A stretch of 64,000 bases of DNA from Vombatus ursinus (Eukaryota > Chordata > Mammalia > Diprotodontia > Vombatidae). Positions 54,871 through 64,000 of the stretch are shown one piece after another. Under the pieces are notes generated by a model, which was not told the origin of the DNA, made no database searches, and saw only the letters and a program-made list of their open reading frames with translations. Location of the stretch: assembly GCF_900497805.2 (NCBI RefSeq), contig NW_020954556.1, positions 34,029,312 through 34,093,311 of the forward strand, in the 5' to 3' direction. Both the position numbers and the translations under genes were made by a program. Positions within the stretch are counted from its first letter, which is position 1; the number at the start of each line of letters is the position of its first letter.

Positions 54871-54989
54871 ACTATACTAATCACTATTTCCTTTTCTCAA
54901 TATCTGCCAACTATGTCCTTAATGTGTAATTCTAAATTATTGCAGGAACAAAAGTCAAGTTAACTGACCTAGAGACACCACGAAAGGTA

Positions 54990-55705
54990 TCTTGAAGGAG
55001 CACCAGGAAAGGTATCTTAAAGAAGGTTGCACTTGAGCTGAGCCATGAAGGAGCCTAAGGTTTCCAAGAGATGGAAGTTAGAAGGAAAGGCATGTCAAGC
55101 ATTGGGAATAGACTGTTCAGGGACACGGAGATAGGAGATTAAAGGTTGTGTATTGGGAATAGCATGGTATAGATTTAGTGGAATGGAATAATGTGTAACA
55201 AATCTGGTAAGGTAGGCTATGGTCAGAATATGGAGATCTGTAAATGATAAATAGATATGTTTTATGTTTGATCCCAGAGCCAGATCCCAGGCACTGCATT
55301 TTATTCTGCAGGGGAATAATGTAGTCAAACCTGTGTTTCAGGAACATTAATTTGGCAACGATGTGGATAGGAGAAGGGAGAGACTTGAGGTAGAAGACTA
55401 ATTTTGAGACGACTGAAATAAGTGAGTTGAGAGATGATGAGGGTCTGGCTTCGGGAGGTTGTCATCAAAATGGGGAGAAAGGAATATGTTTGATAGATGT
55501 TGAGCATGAGAATTGACATGATTTTTCCTTCAAGTGGGACTTGAAGGACTGTGAGGAGTCAAGGATAACTCTGAGGTTGTAAACCTGGGTGACTAGAAGA
55601 ATGGTAATACCCTTGATAGAAATATGGAGGCCATGGAATATGTGGAATTAGTCAGAAAAATAATGAATTCTGTTTTGGACATGTTTAGTTTGAGTTGCAA
55701 AAGGA
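54990..55705 (-). mobile_element. L2 ORF2 region, antisense
   Basis: TGAGCTGAGCCATGAAGGAG, TTTTATGTTTGATCCCAGAG, GGGAGAGACTTGAGGTAGAA, TCAAGGATAACTCTGAGGTT and CTGTTTTGGACATGTTTAGT in the reversed L2 order. Confidence 0.8.
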
Positions 55706-56004
55706 ACATTTTGTATAATATTTATGACATAGCTATAACCGTAAGTCATGCAAAGTTTCATTTCTTAACTCTGCTATATAACTACAAAATGTTACTATAA
55801 AAGTGACATTCATTTTACAGTTTCTAATAAAGAACCATTTCTTCTAATGATCTTCTCTGGTTAAGAGCCTGTTATAGTTTTAGTAGGAAAATTTATATTA
55901 CCATGGGCCATGTATTATATGTTTTTGATCAAATACTGATATAAACACAATTGTATTAGAAAATTGGCATACAAAACTGACCAATAAGGAAGAGAAAATA
56001 TCTT

Positions 56005-56095
56005 ATAACATATATGTGTGTGTATGTGTGTATACATACATATGTATACACACATACACACACATGTATAGGTGTATACATACATATAACATGAA
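56005..56095. repeat. TG/TA/CA microsatellite
   Basis: Alternating units, partly palindromic (TG then CA). Confidence 0.92.
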
Positions 56096-56129
56096 GGTTT
56101 TCATCCTGCTGCACTATGCCATAGTCAAC

Positions 56130-56440
56130 TAGCTTCTCTAGGATTTTGTTCACTTCTGGGTACCATATTTTAGAAAGGACATTGAGAAGTGGCAAAACAT
56201 CTAAATGAGGGCAATGTGTATAGTTTCACTGAAGGTACCTGGGATAGTTAGTCTAGAGAGAAGAAAATTCAAAGAGACCATGATTATTATTATCAAGTAT
56301 TTGAAAGACATGTGGCAGAAGAATTTGAATTGTTTTGATTGATTTTAATGGGAAGAACCAAGAACAATAAATCAATATTACAATGAAGCAAATTTAATTA
56401 TAATAAAAGAGCCCCCCCCATTCAAGATCTTCAAACAAAG
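56130..56440 (+). mobile_element. CR1/L3-clade LINE, sense
   Basis: TGTTCACTTCTGGGTACCAT, AGAAAGGACATTGAGAAGTG, CCTGGGATAGTTAGTCTAGA and TATCAAGTATTTGAAAGACA match the sense copy at 16.6-16.9 kb. It stops at a MIR. Confidence 0.72.
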
Positions 56441-56444
56441 TTTT

Positions 56445-56690
56445 GAGAGGCAGCATAGGGATGGTGAATATCCTTGGACTTGGAATCAAGAAGACAGGGC
56501 TCAAATTTGACTGCATCTGACTTCAATTATCTGTGTGATCATGGGTAATACTCTTTGTCTCTCTGTTTCTTGGTGTCTTCATCTGTAAAATAGGAATATT
56601 ACCTATCATGTCTACCTCACAGTGTTGTTGAAAGACTCAATGCAATAACGTATATAATGTAGTTTCCAACTTTAAATTGCTATAAAACTT
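56445..56690 (+). repeat. MIR-type SINE, sense
   Basis: GAGGCAGCATAGGGATGGTG, CTGTGTGATCATGGGTAATA, CATCTGTAAAATAGGAATAT and CTCACAGTGTTGTTGAAAGA in order. Confidence 0.8.
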
Positions 56691-57240
56691 TTTTTTTAAT
56701 TTTTAAGGCTTGATGACTATGTGTTGGATATGTTGTAGATATTTTTTTTTGTTTAGGAATGGGTTGCATTGGCATATAAATAATATTAACACAAATGTTG
56801 TTCCAGTAATTTGGTATAGCAAAAAGACATACAAATAAAAACTGTGTATTTAAAGAATTAAAGTTATGAATCACTCAGAGAGTAATAGAAACCAGATGGT
56901 AGAATTGAGTAGCTATGAATGCATTACAGATGAGAAATTGCATAGGAGGAGAAAACAATCAAATAAATAACTCAAATATTTAAATAGATCTGGGATTTCA
57001 TTGATTTGTGTGTAAGTTCCAAATAAACAGATCATAATTCCTACATGCCTGTAAATTTTGTGTTACTCTTGTCCATATCCTTTCAACCATAGGAATCCAA
57101 TCAACATTCTGGAGGCATTCCTTGATTTCCTTTAGTACTTTAAGGATAGCAGAGGTTCACATAAATAGAGCTGTTTACCTGCTAGTTACCTTTTCCAAAT
57201 GACTAGCTCATCTTCATCTTTGAAATATGTATCTTAGCTG
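56691..57240. other. unassigned sequence
   Basis: AT-rich, nothing recognised. Confidence 0.4.
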
Positions 57241-57244
57241 CATT

Positions 57245-57365
57245 AGATTAGATTATATGCTTCTTGAACACAGGGAATTTTTTTTGCCTCTTTTTTGTAT
57301 CCTCATCATTAATATAGTCCCTGGCTCATATTAGACTCTTAATAACTATTTATTAATTGATTGAT
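57245..57365 (+). mobile_element. L2 3' end, sense
   Basis: TTAGATTATATGCTTCTTGA, TTTTGTATCCTCATCATTAA and TTATTAATTGATTGATCC. Confidence 0.8.
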
Positions 57366-57397
57366 CCTTTAGATACTTTGCTCATAGTTATATTTTT

Positions 57398-58400
57398 TAT
57401 TTATTAATATATTTATTTTTAGTTCTCAACATTCACTTTCATAAGATTTTGATTTCAAAATTTTTCACTCTCCCTCCCTTCTTTTCTCCCTAAGACAGCA
57501 TGCAATCTGATATAGGCTCTACATATACATTCATAATAAACATATTTTCTTATTAGTCATGTTGTAAAGAAGAATTAAAACCAATGGGAGGAACTACAAT
57601 AAAGAAGAAATGAAAAAAAAAGAGCAAATATTGTGCTTTGATCTGCACTTAGAATCCATAGTTCTTTTTCTAGATGTGGATAGCATTTTCTGTCATGAGT
57701 CATTTGTAGTTGTTTTAGATCCTTGCATTGCTGAGAACAGCTAAGTCTATCAAAGTTAGTCATCCCATAATGTGGCTATTATTGTGTACAATGTTCTCCT
57801 GGTTCTGCTCACTTGACTCAGCATCAGTTCATGTAAGTCTTTCCAGGTTTTTCTGAAGTCTACCTGCTCATCATTTCTTATGGAACAATAGTATTCCATT
57901 ACATTCATATACCACAACTTGGTCAGCCATTCCCCAATTGATAAGTATCTCTTCAATTCCAAATACTTGGCCACCACAAAAAGAGTTGCTATGAATATTT
58001 TTGTACATGTGGATCCTTTTCCTATTTTTATGATTTCTTTAGGAATACAACCCTAGAAGTGCTATTGCTGAGTCAAAGGGTATGCACAGATTTACAGCCC
58101 TTTGGGTATAGTTCCAAATTGCTCTCCAGCATGGTTGGATCAGTTCACAACTCCACCAACAATGCATTAGTGTTCCAATTTTCCTACATCTTCTCCAACA
58201 TTATCATTTTCCTGTTCTGTCATATTAGCCAATATGACAGGTGGGATGTAGTACCTCCGAGTTGTTTTGATTTGCATTTCTCTAATCAATAGTGATTTAG
58301 AGCATTTTTTCATATGACTATAGATGGCTTTAATTTCTTCATCTGAGAATTGCCTGTTCATATTCTTTGACCATTTATCAATTGGGGAATGATTTTCATT
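57398..58400 (-). mobile_element. L1 3' end, antisense, 5'-truncated
   Basis: Reversed terminus (TTTATTTTTAGTTCTCAACA), 3' UTR, ORF2 C-terminus (57756-57977 encodes VMEYYCSIRNDEQVDF and MLSQVSRTRRTLYTI) and the upstream part up to ATCAATTGGGGAATG at 58379. Same subfamily as 23.3 and 32.5 kb. Confidence 0.9.
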
Positions 58401-58859
58401 CTTTTTTTAAATTTATTTTTCCAAATTTATTTAACTGTGCATTTCAAGAAATTCCAACTATCAGTGAAACATGATTAATCTTCAATGTAATAATGTGCTA
58501 AATGGCAAATATCAAAAGAATAATCTCATGGAATTCTGTAAGTGCTATGAGATAGTTATGTTCATTAACATTATATGTTCATGAATTGATATCAGTATGT
58601 GGCAATACTTAACCTGAGCGAAAAGACATTTTTAAAGATGAAATATGTAAAATATCTTTATGGATAAGCATTAACAGTTGAAGATATGCAATGAATTTTG
58701 ATGATCAAGAAGAGAGGGTTTTAACCCAAATTAAGTAAAATGTTATCCTTCCAAAAAGAGTTTTTTTAATTATAAGACTTGCATGTTTTCAAATGTATTG
58801 TTCAGTATTGATGTTGTTATATTTAGAATTTAACCATGTCAAGCTTATAGAAATGTATT
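58401..58859. other. unassigned sequence
   Basis: Nothing recognised. Confidence 0.4.
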
Positions 58860-58992
58860 CTGTCTCTGGCTCGGTCTTTGTCTCTGTCACTCTCTCTCTC
58901 TCTTGCTCCCTCCCCCTCCCTCACTCCCTCCCTTACTCCCTCTCTGCCTCTCTCCCTCTATCCCTCTCTCTCTCCCTCTATCCCTCTCTCCT

Positions 58993-59026
<34 letters not shown>
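58860..59026. repeat. CT-rich low-complexity tract
   Basis: CT, CCCT and CTCC units, ending in a pure CT run. The Ser/Leu-rich frame across it is an artefact. Confidence 0.93.
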
Positions 59027-59028
<2 letters not shown>

Positions 59029-59274
59029 CATAAGTACTTACATAGTATCTGCTTGGCCCACAATGACTAAAATATTTACTATCTGGCCTTTTACAGAAAG
59101 TTTGCCAATCTTAGCTTTAGATGTTTTTACTTAAGGTATTTTATGAAATAGATGAGGAAGTTGTGATCTTCAAAAACAAAAGGGGATATACATACACTGA
59201 CAAGATAATCCACCAAAGTTATCACTTTTGTTGCTAATAAATTAAAAAAATAACCTTTCACAATGAACATATCA

Positions 59275-59440
59275 TACACTTATATACATATATGTATACA
59301 ATATATGAGTACATATACATATATCTATGTACATTTGCATAAAGATTAACAATTAAAATTGACTGTGTATGTATGTATATATGTATATGCATATGCAATA
59401 TATATTTGTATATATATATATACACACATATGTACAAACC
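59275..59440. repeat. TA/TATG microsatellite
   Basis: Two TA-rich blocks around a short unique stretch. Confidence 0.85.
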
Positions 59441-60954
59441 TTACACCTTTTATTGCTTAAAAATTCAATGTCCTACTTAGTCTTTTTTTCTTTACAAGTA
59501 CTTGTTTTATATTAAGTGTATTCTATAAAGTTTTTAAATTAAGTGTCTAAGCTGGGACTTGAGTGAAAGACAGATATCTCCACATCCAGAAAGTTTCTAC
59601 TTAAACACAGTGGAAGTAGGCTAGATACTAATAGTATCATGAATTCATACTAACAATATCAGAGTGCTACACAATACTATAAGGGTAGCCTACTTCACCC
59701 CACAAAAGGGAAAAGTTTGTGAAGTAAAATATGTCATGGTGTGCAGCCTAATGGGGATGGAGTGAAGAGTTATCTTTATTGATACTTAAAATGAATCAAA
59801 CATCATTTTTATAAGTTAAAATGTTTAACATAAAATGATCTCTTTGACATCAATTTGTTTTATTTTACTTTGCACTAAATTAGCATAAACTTAATGACAA
59901 AGCAACATTTATCACATTGAATATCTTTTACATTTGACAAACAATCCATGATTCCCAGTTCAGACCTGACTGAAGCCAATAGGTTTTCAATGGAGATAAA
60001 ATATGGCCAGATCCCAAGTCATTCAGGTATGCTTATTTCCACCCCTCAGATAAATTTCTTAACTTTTTATGATGTGTGCCATGAGACTAGGATATATGCC
60101 ATTATTTTACTCCATTGTAGAATTTTATAATTTCTGTATTTTGAGAACAACTCTGCCTTCCAGGGTATCAATACATTTGTTAGAGGTCACCATTCCTCCA
60201 ATAGGAATAAGACTTCTAAGAACCGTACGTGTAAAGTCATATATACATACATAGAAATATAGATAAAGTTTTGTTAATGTGTATATGTGTGTGTCTGTGT
60301 GCTTTATGTAAAAATAATTCTTTTTTTCCAATATTTAGTATTCCAGTTTTTGTATTGTCTTGCTGATTATAAGTGGATTTTTTGTTTGTTTTTTCATAGC
60401 AATGCTATTTAAAATGGTTTAGAATGGAATATATGTAAATATACAAACACACACTTATATTACAAGCATACATATATAATTATTATGCTAGTAATTGAAC
60501 AGTGCTTTCATGGAATCTCATTCTTAGGTATTTTTTTTAACTAGTGTTCTTTCAATTCTTCTAATTTTAAGAAGCCTATACCACAGTATAAAAGAATCAA
60601 TAACAATACCATCTGGCTATCAAGTCCATTTGAAGATATCTGCTTGTTTATAGTAATACTTTGTTAATTACTGCAATTATGCTTTTCTTTTTTTTTCCCT
60701 ATCACTTTCCTTTGTACTTGCATTTGACTGGTCTCATTGTGCCCTTGAATAATCATTGAAGTACTTGAATTCCCCACACCAAGGAACCATTGTAACAACT
60801 CATTTTTTTTTTACACATTTCCTATCCATAACAAATCATCAAACAATTGTACATGACATGAAATCTAGCACTGAACTACCAGACTAGTAATTAAAATAAT
60901 TAAAATAAATTAAAACTAGTTCATTTTTACCTGGTAAAGGTCAGGGGTTCTTTC
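59441..60954. other. repeat-poor AT-rich stretch
   Basis: About 1.5 kb with no recognised dispersed repeat, gene or RNA. Confidence 0.45.
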
Positions 60955-61010
60955 TCAGCCGAGGTAATATTTGAACCCAGATCCTGAATTCTAGGACTGG
61001 TACTCTTTTC
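60955..61010 (-). repeat. MIR fragment, antisense
   Basis: TAATATTTGAACCCAGATCC and a following CTAGGACTGGTACTCTTTT fit the reversed MIR head. Confidence 0.6.
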
Positions 61011-61084
61011 TTTTTACCACTACTCCTTGAGGTCTTCAAACAATGAGTGGATGAAAATTATTAGATATGTTGTGTTGGAGATTC

Positions 61085-61806
61085 CTTTTTATTTTCATGT
61101 TTTTCTTCAGAATTGTATTTGAAACTCAAATTTTCCATTTAGCTCTGGTCTTTTCATCAAGAATGCTTGCAAGTCCTCTATTTCACTGAATGTCCATTTT
61201 TCCCTGAAGGATTGTACTCAGTTTTCCTGGGTAGGTGATTCTTGGTTGTAATCCTATCACCTTTGCCCTCTAGAATATCCATACTATAAGCCCTCCAATC
61301 CCTTAGAAGCTGCTAAATCTTTTGTTATCCTGATTGTGTTTCCACAGTACTTGAATTGTTTCTTTCTGGCTGCTTGCAATATTTTCTCCTTTACCTGGGA
61401 ACTCTGGAATTTGGCTATAATATTCCTAGGAGTTTTCTTTTGGGGATCTCTTTCAGGAGGTGATTGGTGGATTCTTTCCATTTCTATTTTACCCTCTGGT
61501 TCTAGCATATCAGGGCAGTTTTCCTTGATAATTTCTTGAAAGATAATGTCTAGGCTCTTTTTTTGATCATGGCTTTCAGGTAGTCCAATAATTTTTTAAA
61601 TGATCTCTTCTGGATCTATTTTCCAGGTCAGTTGTTTTTCCAATAACATTTTTTATATTGTCTTCTATTTTTTCATTCTTTTGGTTTTACTTTACAGTTT
61701 CTTGATTTCTCATAAAGTCATTAACTTCCATTGGTTCCATTCTAATTTTTAAGAAAGTATTTTCTTCAGTGAGCTTTTGGACTTCCTTTTACATTTGGCC
61801 AATTTC
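61085..61806 (-). mobile_element. L1 ORF1 fragment, antisense
   Basis: Runs from the ORF1 end (TTTAGCTCTGGTCTTTTCAT at 61140) to the coiled-coil part (ACATTTGGCCAATTT near 61800), parallel to 37300-37985. Open stretch 61284-61508 encodes KTPRNIIAKFQSSQVKEKIL. It meets an ORF2 fragment with no 3' end or tail between. Confidence 0.88.
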
Positions 61807-64000
61807 TGCTTCCCTTCTAATCTTGTTTGCATTGACTTTTCTATTGAATGTATTCAAAAGTATCCATTTTGCCTTTCAAAATGTTTTCTATCTCATTTGG
61901 TCATACATTCTTCCCTTATCCATAAATCTAACAGGCAAAGTATTTCTTGCTCTCCTAATTTGCTTATAATATCAACCTTTATAGCTCAGTTGTATACCCA
62001 TTTTGAATTTATCTTGGTATATGTTTTAAGATGTTGGTCTATGCCTATTTTCTGCCATATTATTTTCCAGTTTTCCCAGTAGTTTTTGTTAAATAGTGAG
62101 TTCTTATACCAGAAGCTGGAGTCTTTGGGTTTATCAAATAGTAGATTACTGTAGTCATTAACTATTGCATCTTGTGTACCTTACCTATTTCACTGATCTA
62201 TCACTCTATATCTTAGCCAGTACCAAGTAGTTTTGATAATGGCTGCTTTAAAACACAATTTAAGATCTGGTATGTCTATGTCACCTTTCGTTGCATTTCT
62301 TTTCATTAATTCCTATGGTATTCTGGATCTTTTGTCCTTCCAGGTGAATTTTGTTATTATTTTTCTAGCTCTATAAAATGATTTTTGATAGTTTGATTTG
62401 TATGGCACTGAATAAGTAAAATAATTTAGGTAGAATTGGCATTTTTATCATATTAGGTCATCGTACCCATGAGCAACTGATATTTTCCCAATTATTTAGA
62501 TCTGACTTTATTTATGTGAAAAGTATTTTGTAATTGTGTTCATACAGTTCTTGGGTTTGTTTTGGCAGGTAGACTCCCAAATATTTCATACTGTCTAAAG
62601 TAACTTAAAATGGAATTTTTCTTTCTATCTCTTGCTGTTGGGCTTTGTTAGTAATATATAGAAATGTCTATCATTTATGCAGGTTTATTTTATATCCTGA
62701 AACTTTGCTAAAGCTATTATTTAAAGTAGCTTTTTACTTGATTCTCTAGGATTCTCTAAGTATACCATCATATTATGTGCAAAGAGTGATAGCTTTATTT
62801 TTTGTTCACCTGTTCCAATTCCTTCAATTTCATTTTCTTCTCTTATTGCTAAAGCTAACATTTCTAGCACAATAATGAATAACAGTGGTGATAATGGACA
62901 TCCTTGTTTTATCCCTGATCTTATTGGAAATGATTCTAAGTTATCCCCATTACATATGCTGCTTCATGATGGTTGTGGATAGATGCTATCTATCATTTTA
63001 AGGAAGACTCCATTTATTCCTATGCCCTCAAGTGTTTTTTATAGGAATAGCTGTTATATTTTGTCAAAAGCCTTTTCTGCATCTATTGAGATAATCATAT
63101 GATTTCCATTAGTTTTGTCATTGATATGGTTAATTATGCTGACAGTTTTCCTAATATTCAACCACTCTTATTCTTGGTATAAATGCTACATGGTCATAAT
63201 GTATTATCCTTGTGATAAGTTGCTGTAATCTTTTAGCTAATATTTTTTTTTTGCATCTATAATCGTTAGGGAAATTGGTCCATAATTTTCTTGCTCTGTT
63301 TTGGTTCTTCCCAGTTTAAGTATTGGCACCATATTTGTGTAATTAAAATAATTTGGTAGGATGCTATCTTCATATATTTTCCAAAATAGTTTATATAGTA
63401 TTGGAATTAATTATTTTTTTAAATATTAGAATTCACTTGTAGATCCATCTGGCTCTGGAGATTTTTCCTTAGGGAATTTATTGATGGCTTGTTTAATTTA
63501 TTTTTCTGAGATGAGGTTATCTAAGTATTTTACTTCATCTTCTGTTAATCTGAGTAATTTACCTTATGTAAATATTCATCCATTTCACTAAAATTGTCAA
63601 GTTTATTGGCACATATTTGGGGAAAATAGCTTCTAATTATTGTTTAGATTTCCTCTTCATTAGTGGTGAATTCACCCTTTTCATTTTTGATACTGGTAAT
63701 TTGGTTTTCTTCTTTCTTTTAGTCAATCAAAGATTTATCTACTTTATTCTTTTTTTATTCATGAAACTGACTCTTAGTTTTATTAATCAGTTCAATAGTT
63801 TTCTTACTTTCAATTCTAGTATTCTGTTCCTTGAATTTCAGAATTTCTAATTTGGTATTTAATTGGGGATTTTTAATTTCTTATTTTTCTAGTTTTTTGT
63901 TGCATGCCAAATTCATTGATTTCCTCTTTCTGTATTCTCCTAAGAACCACTTTCGCTGCATCCAATAAGTTTTGGTATATTGTCTCATTATTGTCATTCT
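61803..64000 (-). mobile_element. L1 ORF2 reverse transcriptase to C-terminal half, antisense, runs off the window
   Basis: Continuous reversed ORF2: TCTTAGCCAGTACCAAGTAG, CCAAATATTTCATACTGTCT, GGTGATAATGGACATCCTTG, TTTCTGCATCTATTGAGATA and CTGGCTCTGGAGATTTTTCC. The catalytic SLFADDMM box lies at about 62763-62790 and reads SLFAHNMM, so the metal-binding aspartates are lost. Several frame breaks. The 5' part is beyond 64000. Confidence 0.9.

Noticed and set aside
58793-59134. 113-codon Ser/Leu-rich frame
   Set aside because: Translation of a CT-rich low-complexity tract.
1-64000. A new defence, toxin or biosynthetic gene system
   Set aside because: No cluster of host or foreign genes exists here; the readable frames of note belong to LINEs, and the sequence is that of a mammalian non-coding region.

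Overview
The window reads as non-coding euchromatin of a marsupial, most likely an Australian one. This rests on its SINEs: many copies of a tRNA-headed SINE whose 5' head reads GGCAGCTAGGTGGCGCAGTG-like. It comes both with a poly(A) tail (WSINE/WALLSI type) and with a 3' tail resembling BovB/RTE (MAR1 type). They sit beside MIR/THER1-like SINEs, two lineages of marsupial-type L1, and many old L2 and CR1/L3 copies. The species call is inference from repeat content only. I find no host protein-coding gene, no rRNA or tRNA gene, no CRISPR array and no bacterial or viral gene cluster. Almost every long reading frame lies in an L1, an L2 or a simple repeat.

Layout. 0-10 kb: an L2 interrupted by a SINE with clean target-site duplications (TSDs), a worn L1 also hit by a SINE, about 3 kb without recognisable repeats, a CR1 tail and a hAT-type element. 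10-17 kb: a hAT relic swollen by a TA/TG microsatellite, the longest repeat-poor tract (11.8-13.9 kb), L2 tails, and a 1 kb sense CR1. 17.6-22 kb: a CCTT microsatellite holding a 10-N assembly gap, then an L1 running from 5' UTR to 3' end but lacking the reverse transcriptase core. 22-27 kb: CR1, MIR and L2 pieces, then an L1 mosaic whose parts alternate in strand. 27-36 kb: young SINEs, hAT elements, L2 and L1 3' ends and a probable solo LTR. 36-42 kb: an L2 apparently split by a block holding an L1 5' half and a Tigger-like element, an L2 with a readable YADD box, and a 211 bp composite retro-insertion flanked by 11 bp repeats. That insertion carries a 124 bp copy of an L1 ORF1 segment lying 4 kb away. 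42-57 kb: mostly old MIR, L2 and CR1 fragments, a mariner-like element and an L1 3' end. 57-64 kb: another L1 3' end, a CT tract, repeat-poor sequence, then an L1 ORF1 piece abutting an L1 ORF2 piece that runs off the window.

How it fits together. The window is a layered record of retrotransposition: L2, CR1 and MIR first, DNA elements and L1 over them, and poly(A)-tailed and RTE-tailed SINEs last, several with exact TSDs. I saw no new biological system. The most unusual items are the composite insertion at 41.9 kb, the strand-switching L1 at 23.3-27.0 kb and a 57 bp hAT element with a perfect 8 bp TSD. Family names are recognised by eye; boundaries are usually good to about 10-30 bases, and exact where a TSD is given.
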